From positions 62,001 to 126,000 of the forward strand of contig NZ_RCWJ01000002.1 in NCBI RefSeq assembly GCF_003668565.1: a stretch of DNA of 64,000 nt, given 5' to 3'. Below, piece by piece: positions 45,760 to 55,289 of the stretch; the first letter of the stretch is position 1, and the number at the start of each line of letters is the position of its first letter. A program made the translations under genes and the position numbers. The notes under the pieces are model-generated. The model made no database searches and was not told the DNA's origin. It saw only the letters and a list, made by a program, of their open reading frames with translations. The DNA is from Mycetocola zhadangensis (lineage in GTDB: Bacteria; Actinomycetota; Actinomycetes; Actinomycetales; Microbacteriaceae).

Positions 45760-46854
45760 ATGACGTCAGCACCACGCACCACAGCACGCAGTATGAGCAC
45801 GCGTGTGAAGTCATGGCTCGCTCACCCTCGCTTCCTGCTGGCCGTGAAGACTTCGATCGCCGTCGGAATCGCGTGGACGATCGCCCAACTCGTGCCTGGC
45901 GTCGCCGAGGAATACCCGTACTACGCGCCGCTCGGCGCCCTGATCAGCATGTATCCAACGCTGATGAGCTCCCTCCGCACGAGCGTCGAGACCCTGGCGT
46001 CACTCGCGATCGGAATTGTGCTGGCCGTCATCGTCCTGCTCGTTGCCGAACCAAATGTGCTCACCATCTCGTTGGTCTGTGGTGCGGGGGTGGTCATCGC
46101 CGGCAGTCGCTGGCTCCGCACAGGCGGAGACTATGTCGCGGTTGCCGCGCTGTTCGTCCTGATCATCGGAGGGCCGAACGCCGACGAGTACTCGATTGGC
46201 TATCTCGTGCAGATGAGCGTCGGCATCACTGTCGGCCTGCTCGTCAACCTGCTGATCTTTCCGCCGCTTAACTTCAGCGGTGCCGTGATGAAACTGGCCC
46301 AGTTTCGCACGCTGCTCGCCAAACACCTCGACGACATCGGCGCCGCGCTCACCGAGACGTGGCCGCCGGAGCACGAGGAGTGGGCAAGCCGCAGCCAGAC
46401 GCTCGTGACCACAGCAGACGCTGTTCGCCAGGCCGTCGGTGAGGCAGACGAGAGCCGTAAGGGCAACCCTCGCGCGCGCAGGCACAAGCGAGACCTCGGC
46501 GAGGACTACCGTGAGCTCGAAAGACTCGAGCGGATCACCTTTTACATTCGAGACCTCACCGAAGTGCTCGCCGCGGCAATCTGGGACGCGCCATTCCACT
46601 CCGAAGTTCCCGATCGCCTGCGCGAACCGTTGTCGGACACCCTGCACGCGGTCGCTGAGGTGCTCAAGGCGCACAACTCAGGCGAGGGCGTGAATGAGGC
46701 GGTTCTTGTGGCCAATACAGCGGCGGACACTTTGATTGCGCGACTCGATGAGGATCGCGACAGTGCTCCGTCGACGCTCAGCCCCGTGGCATCCGTCGCT
46801 ATGGATCTTCACCGGATTCTCGCCAGCATGGAGCGTGCCGACCCGGCCGAGTGA
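45760..46854 (+). CDS. FUSC/aromatic-acid-exporter-like membrane protein
   Basis: Encodes 364 residues. Six hydrophobic segments fill the first about 170 residues (VAEEYPYYAPLGALISMYPT; SLAIGIVLAVIVLLV), then comes a cytosolic helical domain of about 190 residues (RDLGEDYRELERLERITFYIRDL). This layout is that of FUSC/ArAE-family putative exporters. GAGGAT precedes ATG 45760. The protein probably expels organic acids or acts as a channel; substrate unknown. Confidence 0.8.
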   Translation: MTSAPRTTARSMSTRVKSWLAHPRFLLAVKTSIAVGIAWTIAQLVPGVAEEYPYYAPLGALISMYPTLMSSLRTSVETLASLAIGIVLAVIVLLVAEPNVLTISLVCGAGVVIAGSRWLRTGGDYVAVAALFVLIIGGPNADEYSIGYLVQMSVGITVGLLVNLLIFPPLNFSGAVMKLAQFRTLLAKHLDDIGAALTETWPPEHEEWASRSQTLVTTADAVRQAVGEADESRKGNPRARRHKRDLGEDYRELERLERITFYIRDLTEVLAAAIWDAPFHSEVPDRLREPLSDTLHAVAEVLKAHNSGEGVNEAVLVANTAADTLIARLDEDRDSAPSTLSPVASVAMDLHRILASMERADPAE

Positions 46855-46997
46855 GCGGGACACATGGCATCCGTTCGCTGTCTCCTCGTTCCAGTGCCGC
46901 AAGCTCGCGTTAACCACGCCGAGAAGCGAGCTACGCGATGCTTTCGCGTAACCTGAGCGAACCAGGTCGCCAGGTTGAGGCCTGATGACCCGGGATC

Positions 46998-48077
46998 TCA
47001 GGCCGGCGGCGGACCCGTGGTGTCGCCCGGCTGGAAGCGCACCTCGAAGGCCACAGGGGCCGGCGTTTCGCCCGCGAGCATCTCCACGACAGCGCGCCCG
47101 GCCGCCGCACCCTTGCCCTGGGCCGGCTGCCACACCGTGGTGAGTTGCCGGTCGAGGCCGTCCACCCTGATGCCATCGAAACCGACGACGCTGACGTCTT
47201 CGGGCACCCGCAGACCGAGCTCCTCCGCCGCTGCGATGACCCCGGCCGCGAGCAGGTCGCTCTGCGCGAGAATCGCGGTCGGGCGCACGTCGGCCGCAAC
47301 GTCGAGCAGGCGCAGGCCGGCCTCCCGACCGGCGTCACTGCGGCTGCCTGCCGCGATCATGCCTGTCGCGTTCGGGTACACCTCTCGCACTCCGGCGATG
47401 CGCTCGAGCGTTGTGGTCACCGTGGCTCCCGCTTCCCGCTCGGCAGTGAGCGGTGCGAGCGCTCGGTTGCGGTCGAGGCCGAGCGTGACGAGGGCGACGC
47501 GGGTGTGGCCGAGGTCGGCCAGGTGCTGGGCCAGAAGCCTCGACCCGCCACGGTTGTCGACGCTCACGGTGTGCACTCCGCTGTCGCCTGGGCCCTCGAT
47601 CTGCACAATCGGGATGTTGCGGCGGCGCAGTACCTCGAGCGTCTCGATTGCGTCGGCGTTGCAGCCGACAAGAACAACGGCGTCGACCGGCGCGGTCGTC
47701 ACGCTCACCACACCATCACCCAGGTCTGGCATCAGGAGCAGCCCGGCACCGATGACACTGATCTCTTCGGCGAGTCCGTCGAGGGTTTGGATGAGGACAG
47801 GGTCGCGGAACGAGACACCGATGCGTGCGGGAATGAGTGCCCCAACGATCCCGCTTCGGCCCCGCCGGAGCGACTGGGCAAGCGGGTCAGGCCCGCCGTA
47901 GTTCAGTTCACGGGCAGCCGCCAACACCCGCTCGCGCGTCGAATCCGACACCGGGCCTTGCCCGCTGAAGGCAAGCGATGCCGTCGATGGCGACACACCG
48001 GCCCGCGCGGCGACAGCGGCGAGCGTTGGCCTGCCCTCGTGCGAATTCGAAGCGGATGCCTGTGGCTGGGTTGTCAT
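46998..48077 (-). CDS. LacI-family transcriptional regulator
   Basis: Encodes 359 residues. The helix-turn-helix and hinge read PTLAAVAARAGVSPSTASLAFSG and RVLAAARELNYGGPDPLA; the sugar-binding-protein-like domain contains VDAVVLVGCNADA, VHTVSVDNRGGSRLLAQHL and DVSVVGFDGI. Start ATG 48077 has GAGAG six bases upstream. It is divergent from the MFS gene at 48232, and the gap holds a CpG-centred palindrome typical of LacI operators. Likely represses that transporter; the ligand is unknown. Confidence 0.93.
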   Translation of the reverse strand: MTTQPQASASNSHEGRPTLAAVAARAGVSPSTASLAFSGQGPVSDSTRERVLAAARELNYGGPDPLAQSLRRGRSGIVGALIPARIGVSFRDPVLIQTLDGLAEEISVIGAGLLLMPDLGDGVVSVTTAPVDAVVLVGCNADAIETLEVLRRRNIPIVQIEGPGDSGVHTVSVDNRGGSRLLAQHLADLGHTRVALVTLGLDRNRALAPLTAEREAGATVTTTLERIAGVREVYPNATGMIAAGSRSDAGREAGLRLLDVAADVRPTAILAQSDLLAAGVIAAAEELGLRVPEDVSVVGFDGIRVDGLDRQLTTVWQPAQGKGAAAGRAVVEMLAGETPAPVAFEVRFQPGDTTGPPPA

Positions 48078-48167
48078 ACTTACTCTCGATTGGCCAGACC
48101 ATCGGTTGCGGGCACGGCGCCCTTGACCGAGGGTGTTTCCTGGCGTTAGCTTAGGCGAAGCACGAGG

Positions 48168-48181
48168 TCGAATCGATTCGA
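48168..48181. promoter_or_regulatory. LacI-type operator
   Basis: TCGAATCGATTCGA is a perfect 14-base palindrome centred on CG, as in LacI-family operators. It lies in the 154-base gap between the divergent lacI-type and MFS genes, 50 bases before the MFS start. Confidence 0.7.
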
Positions 48182-48231
48182 TCCTCGCCGTCGACACCTT
48201 CGCTTTCCGCCTAGAGAGACTCGGACGCCCA

Positions 48232-49473
48232 ATGCCATCCCCCAGCACTTCTCCAGCCACCCGTTCTCGGAACGAACTGGCCGCCTGGCGCAACGCCATC
48301 TTCGTGATCTTCACGCTGTCCGGCCTGAGCATCGCGACCTGGGCAGCGCGCCTGCCCGAGATCAAATCGAACCTCGACGTATCGACGGGCTCCATCGGCA
48401 TCCTCATTCTCGGCATGAGCGCCGGGTCGATCCTCGGACTGATGGCCTCTGCCTGGCTGATGGTGCGGTTCGGAGCGCGCGCCGGCATGGTGTTCTCGCT
48501 CTCGTGTGTTGCGGTTGGCCTCGTGCTCATCGGCATCGGAGCCGGTGTCGCGTTCTCGCCTGCACTCGTCTTTGTTGGCCTCGCCCTGTTCGGCTTCGGC
48601 AACGGAAGCGTCGACGTGATGATGAACGTCGAGGGCGCTGCGGCCGAAACCGAATTGGGAAAGACAGTCCTGCCGCTGATGCACGCCTGCTTCAGTCTCG
48701 GTACCGTGATCGGTGCCGGAATCGGCGCCGTGGCATCCGCTCTGGAAATCGGTGTTGTCTGGCACGCGTCCGGAATGGCGGCGGTCATAGCGATTGCTGT
48801 GGTGATCGCTGTGCGTTTCGTGCCGGTGCGCGAAAACCTGGGTGACGACACCCCGACGCACTCCCACAAGCTGGACTGGAAAGCACGACTGCGTGCCAAC
48901 CTGTCGGTCTGGGCCGATCTGCGGCTCATTCTGATCGGTGTGATCATGCTCGGCATGGCGTTCGCCGAAGGCAGCGCCAACGACTGGCTCGCTCTCGCCA
49001 CAGTCGAGGGGCACGGCCAGTCCGAGCCGACCGGCGCGATCGTGTTTGGTGTGTTCGTTTCAGCGATGACCGTCGGCCGGGTGGCCGGTGGCCCGCTCAT
49101 TGATCGCTTCGGGCGCGTGCTGGTGCTGCAGGTCTCGGCCGTGTCCGCTGTCATCGGTCTGCTCGTCTTCATCCTCGGGTCCGAGCTTTGGGTCATCGTT
49201 CTCGGCACCGTGTTTTGGGGGCTCGGCAGCGCGCTCGGCTTCCCGCTCGGCATGTCTGCGGCTGCTGAGGGCAAAAACGCCGCAGCCCGGGTGAGCGCCG
49301 TCGCCATGATCGGCTACCTGGCATTCCTCGTCGGACCGCCGCTGATCGGCCTGCTCGGCGACCAGGTCGGCCTGCTCAATGCGCTCTACGTCGTCCTCAT
49401 TCTGGTCGTGCTTTCGGGCCTCGCGTCCCCGGCCGCCCGCGAGCAGAAGGTGCGGCCGGCTCCAACGCCCTGA
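48232..49473 (+). CDS. MFS transporter (FucP/YbjJ-like)
   Basis: Encodes 413 residues with 12 predicted helices. [44 protein letters not shown] and [15 protein letters not shown] are typical of the YbjJ-like group of the major facilitator superfamily. Probably a cytoplasmic membrane carrier for a sugar or related solute, consistent with control by the divergent LacI-type regulator. ATG 48232 begins the conserved part; upstream sequence carries the operator. Confidence 0.87.
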   Translation: MPSPSTSPATRSRNELAAWRNAIFVIFTLSGLSIATWAARLPEIKSNLDVSTGSIGILILGMSAGSILGLMASAWLMVRFGARAGMVFSLSCVAVGLVLIGIGAGVAFSPALVFVGLALFGFGNGSVDVMMNVEGAAAETELGKTVLPLMHACFSLGTVIGAGIGAVASALEIGVVWHASGMAAVIAIAVVIAVRFVPVRENLGDDTPTHSHKLDWKARLRANLSVWADLRLILIGVIMLGMAFAEGSANDWLALATVEGHGQSEPTGAIVFGVFVSAMTVGRVAGGPLIDRFGRVLVLQVSAVSAVIGLLVFILGSELWVIVLGTVFWGLGSALGFPLGMSAAAEGKNAAARVSAVAMIGYLAFLVGPPLIGLLGDQVGLLNALYVVLILVVLSGLASPAAREQKVRPAPTP

Positions 49474-49522
49474 CAATCCTGACCGGTGGGCGCGCTGCCC
49501 TGAGCCGGGCTACACTCGTCGA

Positions 49523-50218
49523 GTGCGTTTGGTGATTGCGAAGTGTTCCGTTGACTATGCAGGACGACTCTCGGCGCACCTCCCGCTGGCGACGCGCCTG
49601 CTCATGGTGAAGAGCGACGGCAGCCTCCTCGTCCACTCCGACGGCGGCAGCTACAAGCCACTCAACTGGATGAGCCCGCCGTGCAGCCTCACCATCGTTG
49701 AACCGGATCAGACCCAGGCGGATGCCGGTGTCACGGAGACCTGGAAGGTCACGCACGCCAAGACCGGGGACGCACTGATCGTCTCGATCTACGACGTGCT
49801 GCATGATTCGGCGCACGAACTGGGCATCGACCCCGGACTGCAGAAGGATGGTGTCGAAGCGCACCTGCAAAAACTGCTTGCCGAACAGATCGAACTTCTC
49901 GGCGATGGCCACACCCTCGTTCGCCGTGAGTACATGACGGCGATCGGCCCAGTCGATATCCTCGCGCGGGACTCCAGCGGCGCGTCCGTCGCCGTTGAAC
50001 TTAAGCGGCGCGGGGACATCGACGGCGTTGAGCAGCTCACGCGCTATCTCGAACTGATGAACCGGGATCCGCACCTCGCACCGGTTTCGGGTGTCTTCGC
50101 GGCCCAGGAAATCAAACCGCAGGCCCGGACGCTTGCCGAGGATCGTGGCATCCGCTGTCTCGTTCTTGATTACGACGCCATGCGCGGACTCGACAACGCA
50201 GACGGGCGCTTGTTCTAG
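49523..50218 (+). CDS. nucS: Mismatch-specific endonuclease NucS/EndoMS
   Basis: Encodes 231 residues. [20 protein letters not shown] and [11 protein letters not shown] are signatures of actinobacterial NucS. The nuclease core has D145, E159 and K161 ([16 protein letters not shown]) and QLTRY. NucS cuts both strands at mismatches and replaces MutSL in these bacteria. The protein ends in GRLF, a C-terminal motif that binds the sliding clamp in relatives. GTG 49523 follows TACACT by six bases with no ribosome site, suggesting a leaderless mRNA. Confidence 0.96.
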   Translation: MRLVIAKCSVDYAGRLSAHLPLATRLLMVKSDGSLLVHSDGGSYKPLNWMSPPCSLTIVEPDQTQADAGVTETWKVTHAKTGDALIVSIYDVLHDSAHELGIDPGLQKDGVEAHLQKLLAEQIELLGDGHTLVRREYMTAIGPVDILARDSSGASVAVELKRRGDIDGVEQLTRYLELMNRDPHLAPVSGVFAAQEIKPQARTLAEDRGIRCLVLDYDAMRGLDNADGRLF

Positions 50219-50283
50219 GAGCTCCCTGCTTACACACAGGTAATTGTGGCGTTGATCGCGAAATTGCCTATCATAGAGTCCCT

Positions 50284-50982
50284 ATGTCTATTACCTCACC
50301 CGAACTGACGAGCACCGGCACGGTCACCCGAACCTGGTCGTGCGTGCTCTTCGACCTCGACGGCACGATCACAGATTCCGCTCCCGGAATCGTCGCCCGT
50401 CTCGCCAAGACCTTTGTTGCGCTCGGTCTCCCCGTCCCATCCGACGACGAACTGCTGAACTGGGTCGGACCACCCCTGCTTGAATCGCTCGAGGTTCGCG
50501 CAGGGATGACCGCCGCTGAGGCCTTCAACGCCCTGACCGTCTACCGCGGTATCTCAGACATCGACGGACCGTGGACCGGTTCAGCCGTCTACCCGGGCAT
50601 CGCCGGCGTCATCAAGAACCTGTTCGCCGCAGGAATTCCCATCGCGATCACGAGCAGCAAGCCCGAGTCGCAGGTGCGTGCCGTGCTCGACCACTTCGAT
50701 CTGAGCCAGTACTTCACCGAGCTCTGTGGCGCATCGGAAGATGAGGTGCGCAGCTCGAAGGCCGACGTGATCCAGGAAGCACTCCTCCGCCTCACCGCGA
50801 AGGAGATCGACCTCAACCAGGTTGTGCTCGTCGGCGATCGTCATCACGACGTCGAAGGCGCCGCTGTGCACGGGATCCCGACCATCATGGTCGAGTGGGG
50901 CTACGGCTCTCCCGTCGAGGCCGAGCACGCGATGGCCGTCGTCCACTCAACGGACCAGCTGAGCAAGCTTCTCCTCGGCTAG
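50284..50982 (+). CDS. HAD-family phosphatase (phosphoglycolate phosphatase-like)
   Basis: Encodes 232 residues. FDLDGTIT supplies the nucleophile D24 and D26; ITSSKPE the second motif; SSKADV the lysine; and VGDRHHDVEGA the acidic motif. The cap region (about 40-110) is helical, as in PGP/GPH enzymes. It removes phosphate from a small metabolite in the cytoplasm. TATCAT is nine bases upstream of the ATG. Name beyond HAD subfamily is uncertain. Confidence 0.88.
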   Translation: MSITSPELTSTGTVTRTWSCVLFDLDGTITDSAPGIVARLAKTFVALGLPVPSDDELLNWVGPPLLESLEVRAGMTAAEAFNALTVYRGISDIDGPWTGSAVYPGIAGVIKNLFAAGIPIAITSSKPESQVRAVLDHFDLSQYFTELCGASEDEVRSSKADVIQEALLRLTAKEIDLNQVVLVGDRHHDVEGAAVHGIPTIMVEWGYGSPVEAEHAMAVVHSTDQLSKLLLG

Positions 50983-51040
50983 CGTTCATTCCGCTGGCCG
51001 TTCTCGGCGTCCTCCCAACGGCCCGACCTACACTCGGAGC

Positions 51041-52333
51041 ATGCTGAACGGACTGTGGTGGCTCCCGTCGCTTCTTGTCTTCGGAACAGCCGCGCTCGCG
51101 GTGATTCTCGGTGCACGAGCACTGCGCTCACGCCAGCGCACACGGGGTATCGACCCGGTGTCAACGCGCGCTGCGCTTGAGCAGTCCGCTGGCGTCGAGC
51201 TGGTGCGAGTCGACGACCTGTTGAGCGCCGCCGAGGACGAGGTCGAATTCGCCCGCGCCCAGTTCGGTGATCGCGCAGCTGTTGGTCTGGCCTCCGCCGT
51301 TCAGTCGGGCCGGGAGCAGCTGCGCGAGGCATTTCACCTGCACCAGCAACTTCACGACGCTGTGCCAGACAGCGACTCTCAGCGACGCCGCTGGTCGGAA
51401 CGCATTGTCGAGTTGTGCGGCGCGATCTCACAGGGTCTCACAACCGAGATGACCCAGCTGGACGGTCGGCGATCGATCGAGCGATCTGCACCCGAACAGC
51501 TGTCCGAACTCGAACGGGGCATCGCGGCGACACGGGCTGAGGTTGCCGAGGCGGAGGCGACCCTCGACAGGCTCAGCGAAACCTACGCGCCGGCAACGTA
51601 CTCACGGGTCGAGTCCGCCCCGGCCCATGCAACCGAGTCGCTCTCCGCGGCGCAGTCGGCGCTGGCCATTGCACGGCAAAAACTCGCCGCACGCGAACCG
51701 GCAGCGGAAGCCCTCGACTCCGCCGCTCAAGAGCTGCGAGCGGCTCGCCACGCCATCGAATCCGTCAGCCGGACAGCATCCGGCCTCGATTCTTCAAGCG
51801 CCGAACTCGCCACCGTCGTGGCTCAGACCCGCCGTGCCGTGAGTGATGCGGCAGCACAACGCGACGCCGCGACACTTCCTGAGTCTGCCGACGAGATTTC
51901 ACGAGCACTGGATGTCGCCACGGCGACGATCGCGCTCGTCACCGACCGCAGGCAGCTGCCGGATCCGTTGGCCCGATTGGACGAACTTCGCGACGCCGTT
52001 TCACGCCTCGATGCCGCCCTGGCGACGGCGCGGAGTCAGCAGCAGCGCATCGACAACGCGCGCGAGGCGCTGCGCGGGGCTCTCTTCTCAGCACGCAGTC
52101 ACCTCGATGTGGCCAGCGGCTTCATCGAAGACAACCGCGGTCGGGTTGGTGCAGACGCTCGCACTCGGCTCGCCGAGGCTGAGCGACAGTTGGCGCTGGC
52201 CAATGCGGCCGATGACCCGGTCGAGGCACTGGACACCGCCCGCCGGGTGTCCAGGCTTGCGCAGGACGCCGACGCACTCGCGCGCTACGACGCCGGGCCA
52301 CGAACGGCGCCGCTCAAGCGCTCAGCGGGCTGA
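51041..52333 (+). CDS. Coiled-coil membrane-anchored protein, TPM-protein-tail-like
   Basis: Encodes 430 residues. One N-terminal hydrophobic segment (WWLPSLLVFGTAALAVILGA) is followed by a long Ala/Glu/Arg-rich helical region forming several coiled coils. The last about 70 residues (FIEDNRGRVGADARTRLAEA; DDPVEALDTARRVSRLAQDA) resemble the C-terminal part of actinobacterial TPM-domain proteins, but the TPM domain itself is missing. Membrane anchoring with a cytosolic or extracytosolic coil is expected. TACACT lies six bases before the ATG with no ribosome site. Confidence 0.75.
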   Translation: MLNGLWWLPSLLVFGTAALAVILGARALRSRQRTRGIDPVSTRAALEQSAGVELVRVDDLLSAAEDEVEFARAQFGDRAAVGLASAVQSGREQLREAFHLHQQLHDAVPDSDSQRRRWSERIVELCGAISQGLTTEMTQLDGRRSIERSAPEQLSELERGIAATRAEVAEAEATLDRLSETYAPATYSRVESAPAHATESLSAAQSALAIARQKLAAREPAAEALDSAAQELRAARHAIESVSRTASGLDSSSAELATVVAQTRRAVSDAAAQRDAATLPESADEISRALDVATATIALVTDRRQLPDPLARLDELRDAVSRLDAALATARSQQQRIDNAREALRGALFSARSHLDVASGFIEDNRGRVGADARTRLAEAERQLALANAADDPVEALDTARRVSRLAQDADALARYDAGPRTAPLKRSAG

Positions 52334-52341
52334 TCACCGCA

Positions 52342-52953
52342 CTATCCGACGCGCGGCTCTGCCGACCCAGCGGGGGTGAACGATTCGAAGACGCCGTAGG
52401 CGATGATCCGCTCCGCTGTCGAGAAGAGCGGGTTGCAGGCCACAAAGGTGATGACCTTCTCCGGGTTCACAGACACGTCCTGCCTCGGCACCGGGTACGT
52501 GACGTCGATGGCGGACGGCTGAACGTACTCAGAGGCGCGGAACCGATACAGGTACTGTCCGTCGGCGGTCTCAACAACGATCGGATCACCGACAACGAGG
52601 CTGCCGATGAGGTTGAACGGTTTACCATGGGTCACCCGGTGCCCGGCGAGCGCGAAATTGCCCGGCTCCCCAGGCATTGCCGTTCCAGGGAAATGCCCGA
52701 TCATGTGATTGAGGACGGCGGCCTCACCGATGCCCTCACCAATCGGCTCGGCGTACTCCGCACCGAACCGCGGAATGCGCAGCGTCGCGATGACCGCTCC
52801 TGTTGCGGGTGCGGCAGAGACCGCTGTCGCAACCGGCGGGAGCGTTCCCGCGTGCGATGCCGGGGCATCCGCTGGCCAGAAAACGACAGCCGAAACCACC
52901 GCAAGCGCGGCGAACAGACGCTTGACCGATCGCAGCGTGGCCTGTTGTGCCAT
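52342..52953 (-). CDS. Sortase (class E-like)
   Basis: Encodes 203 residues. A hydrophobic N-terminal segment (about 11-28) anchors it outside the membrane. The sortase barrel has catalytic H105 in ALAGHRVTHGKPF, C173 in ITFVACNP and R182 in AERIIAYG. The TLxTC motif reads VITFVAC. Class E enzymes anchor LAxTG-type substrates to the wall in GC-rich actinobacteria. No obvious LPxTG substrate gene is beside it. It follows the convergent coiled-coil gene by only eight bases. Substrate identity is unknown. Confidence 0.88.
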   Translation of the reverse strand: MAQQATLRSVKRLFAALAVVSAVVFWPADAPASHAGTLPPVATAVSAAPATGAVIATLRIPRFGAEYAEPIGEGIGEAAVLNHMIGHFPGTAMPGEPGNFALAGHRVTHGKPFNLIGSLVVGDPIVVETADGQYLYRFRASEYVQPSAIDVTYPVPRQDVSVNPEKVITFVACNPLFSTAERIIAYGVFESFTPAGSAEPRVG

Positions 52954-53015
52954 CTTCGTCCCCCGAAAACGTTCCCCGGGTTTCAGGTTAGGCGACAGCC
53001 GCCGGCAGCGCGAGG

Positions 53016-54002
53016 CTACAGTGACAGCCCTCGGCTGGCGAGGTAGGGCACAGGGCTGGTGAAGCTGCCGTTGATGCCGATCTTCAGGTCGAGGTGGCAG
53101 GCCGTCACAACTCCGGTCGCTCCGACGCCGGCCACAACGGTTCCGGCTTCGATGAGGTCGCCAACGGAAACCTTGAATGAGCCGGTCTGCAGGTGCCCGT
53201 AGATCGAAGCCACTCCGTTGCCGTGGTCGACAACGACCCGCTGACCGTAGCTGCCTGCATTGCCGGTGAACGTCACCCGGCCGGCCGAGATGGCCTTCAC
53301 CGGAGTGCCACAGCTTGTGCCGAAGTCGATGCCGTCGTGGAAGTTATTGGAGCAGCCGGCGCCGTTGCAGATGAGACCTCGGGGGCCGTACGGCGAGGAG
53401 ATCGAAGCGGCGACGGGTCGAATCCAGGTGTCACTCTTTCCGGCGAGGAAGGCGGCGAGTTCGGGGTCGGAGGTGCTGTAGGGGTACCCACCTGATCCGC
53501 CGGAGCTCCCGGAGCTCCCGGAACCGCTCGATGCCTTGGCCTCCGCTGCCCGAGCTGCTGCAGCGGCCTTGGCAGCCGCAGCGGCGAGCGCTGCCTTTGT
53601 CGCAGACAGCTCCTCCGGGGTCGTCGCCGAGTAAGCGTCTCGACTGACGCTCTCGCCCTGCCAGTTATTCACGATGAGCGACTGCGCTCCGGTGTCGTAG
53701 ACGGGAGAGGTTGTCGCTGCCGGAGTGGTTTCGAACGCGTACGCGGGCAGGGCGATCGTGCCAAAAATGCCGGGAACGACGAGCGCCATGATGAGCATTG
53801 AACGGATGCTGCGCCACCGCGATTCGCCTGTCGCGCGTTTGACGGGCGGTGCGCTGACTCCCGCACTCTGGGCCGTGACACTGCGACGGGCATGGCCGCT
53901 CGTGGACGGCTGGGCCGCCCGGCGAAGGCTCGCGCGAGTTGGGAAAGGCGTCGCTGCTGTTGGGTCGATGGAACCGCTCTCTCGGGCGAGGTTCTCAGAC
54001 AT
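53016..54002 (-). CDS. M23-like peptidoglycan peptidase with altered zinc motif
   Basis: Encodes 328 residues. A cytosolic basic start precedes a hydrophobic segment at about 68-90; then an Ala/Lys-rich helix (about 132-156), a Gly/Ser linker, and an M23 domain from about 195. FHDGIDFG supplies H222 and D226, and IYGHLQTG a histidine near 270, but the usual HxH reads HLD (H303, D305), so one zinc ligand is replaced. GGAGAT precedes ATG 54002. It should act on cell wall or be a non-catalytic activator, like EnvC/NlpD relatives. Confidence 0.87.
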   Translation of the reverse strand: MSENLARESGSIDPTAATPFPTRASLRRAAQPSTSGHARRSVTAQSAGVSAPPVKRATGESRWRSIRSMLIMALVVPGIFGTIALPAYAFETTPAATTSPVYDTGAQSLIVNNWQGESVSRDAYSATTPEELSATKAALAAAAAKAAAAARAAEAKASSGSGSSGSSGGSGGYPYSTSDPELAAFLAGKSDTWIRPVAASISSPYGPRGLICNGAGCSNNFHDGIDFGTSCGTPVKAISAGRVTFTGNAGSYGQRVVVDHGNGVASIYGHLQTGSFKVSVGDLIEAGTVVAGVGATGVVTACHLDLKIGINGSFTSPVPYLASRGLSL

Positions 54003-54197
54003 ATATCTCCGGCCTGGCGGGAGCGCGTTGGCTCTCCGATGGCATCGTTTCTCAGCGGGTGACACTGGCGAGGTGCGCCGAGCGTCGGACAGGATTCTTC
54101 GAGATTAGCCGCTTTGGCTGGGAATTCCATTCCCCGAGTGAGGGACTGTGCATAAAGTCGCGCCTGTGGAGAACGGCGGCGCCTATCATTAAGCGAC

Positions 54198-54554
54198 ATG
54201 GTTACGAGACGAGAAGCCGCACAACGACTGGACATTCCGCTGGAAATGGCGGCGCGACACGGCATCCCGTCGCGACTGAGCGAAGCAGAACTCGCGGAAC
54301 TCGACAGCGCGCCTCCCGCCTGGCTCATCCAGTCCCGCGCCAACCGCACCGGCAAGAAGGCGGTGTGGGTCGAGCTCAGCTGTGACGTCTGCGGCTTCAC
54401 CGAGACCACCCGCCCGAAGAAGTGGTGGCCGGACTTCACATATCTCACCTGCTCCCACCACGACCCTGACGAGTTGCCTGACCCGGCGGCAGGAAAGAGC
54501 CGCACCGAGGTCGATGGCGTCGGCAGCGGATTCATCGGAATCGTCGACGAATAG
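54198..54554 (+). CDS. Conserved hypothetical protein with Cys/His cluster
   Basis: Encodes 118 residues. The start TRREAAQRLDIPLEMAARHGIP resembles a short helix-turn-helix-like region, and the middle LSCDVCGFTET and YLTCSHHDPDEL offers Cys and His residues suited to a metal site. No firm family comes to mind. TATCAT is eight bases before the ATG with no ribosome site, so expression is probably leaderless. It lies 75 bases before the TetR gene on the same strand. Function unknown. Confidence 0.65.
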   Translation: MVTRREAAQRLDIPLEMAARHGIPSRLSEAELAELDSAPPAWLIQSRANRTGKKAVWVELSCDVCGFTETTRPKKWWPDFTYLTCSHHDPDELPDPAAGKSRTEVDGVGSGFIGIVDE

Positions 54555-54594
54555 GTCTTCTTTTCTGCATTACCACGGAAGCGGTCGGCTGTTG

Positions 54595-54623
54595 TCGGAC
54601 ACCTGTCCGAGAAGTGGTAGACT
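54595..54623. promoter_or_regulatory. Palindromic operator and promoter of the TetR gene
   Basis: TCGGACA-CC-TGTCCGA is a perfect 16-base palindrome (54595-54610). Eight bases later TAGACT (54618-54623) forms a -10 box six bases before the ATG. The palindrome overlaps the expected -35 region, which fits autorepression. Confidence 0.65.
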
Positions 54624-54629
54624 GGTCTG

Positions 54630-55247
54630 ATGTTGCGCTCAGAAGCCCCCGTGGATTCGGAGCGCTCTCTCAAATCAGACCCGCGTGCGGAGAAAACCCG
54701 GCGGGCAATCTTTTCGGCGGTTGAGTCACTGACCTCTGCGAAGACCACTCCCATCACGGTGAGCGACATCGTCCGCACGGCAGCGATCAGCCGCAGTTCG
54801 TTCTACGCCCACTTCAGCGGCCTCGATGACCTGGCCCGCGAGTACCTGCACGTCCAGTTGGCTGAAGTGCGAGCATCCGTCGCCCTTCTTGTCAGCACAG
54901 ATGCCGCCGACCGGCGCGACGCGGCACACGACAGCTACCGTGGCCTGCTCACACACATGGTCAAGCACTATCCGGTTTACGAGACGGTGCTCGACCTGTC
55001 GCTCTCACGCGGGGCGTATGACGAAGTCGTGCACGGCTACGCGAGTCTGTGGCTCGACTCGATCGACACCCTCGGCGGATTGCCGATCGGTCCGCGCCCG
55101 GAACTCACGGCGACGTTCGTCGCTGGCGGTGCCCTCACCCTGATCGGATCGACCCTCAAGGGTCGTGTTTCGGTGTCAGACGAGGATCTCGTGGACGAGC
55201 TCACCAGACTCCTGCCAGCCACCCTGCTCGAAACCCAGTTTTGCTAA
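54630..55247 (+). CDS. TetR-family transcriptional regulator
   Basis: Encodes 205 residues. TRRAIFSAVESLTSAKTTPI and VSDIVRTAAISRSSFYAHFSGLDDLAREYL form the helix-turn-helix domain. The C-terminal domain resembles the TetR_C type with GAYDEVVHGYASLWLDSIDTLG. A perfect palindrome sits over its own promoter. The divergent or downstream target is unclear; carD follows but has its own regulatory region. Starts leaderless from ATG 54630. Confidence 0.88.
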   Translation: MLRSEAPVDSERSLKSDPRAEKTRRAIFSAVESLTSAKTTPITVSDIVRTAAISRSSFYAHFSGLDDLAREYLHVQLAEVRASVALLVSTDAADRRDAAHDSYRGLLTHMVKHYPVYETVLDLSLSRGAYDEVVHGYASLWLDSIDTLGGLPIGPRPELTATFVAGGALTLIGSTLKGRVSVSDEDLVDELTRLLPATLLETQFC

Positions 55248-55289
55248 ATCCCCGACCGGCCGCTTCCCGCGCCGACCGGCATCCACGTT

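Noticed and set aside
46998-49307. Very long leftward open frame of 769 codons
   Set aside because: Only the part to 48077 is a LacI regulator; the rest is antisense to the MFS gene and results from the absence of stops in high-GC DNA.
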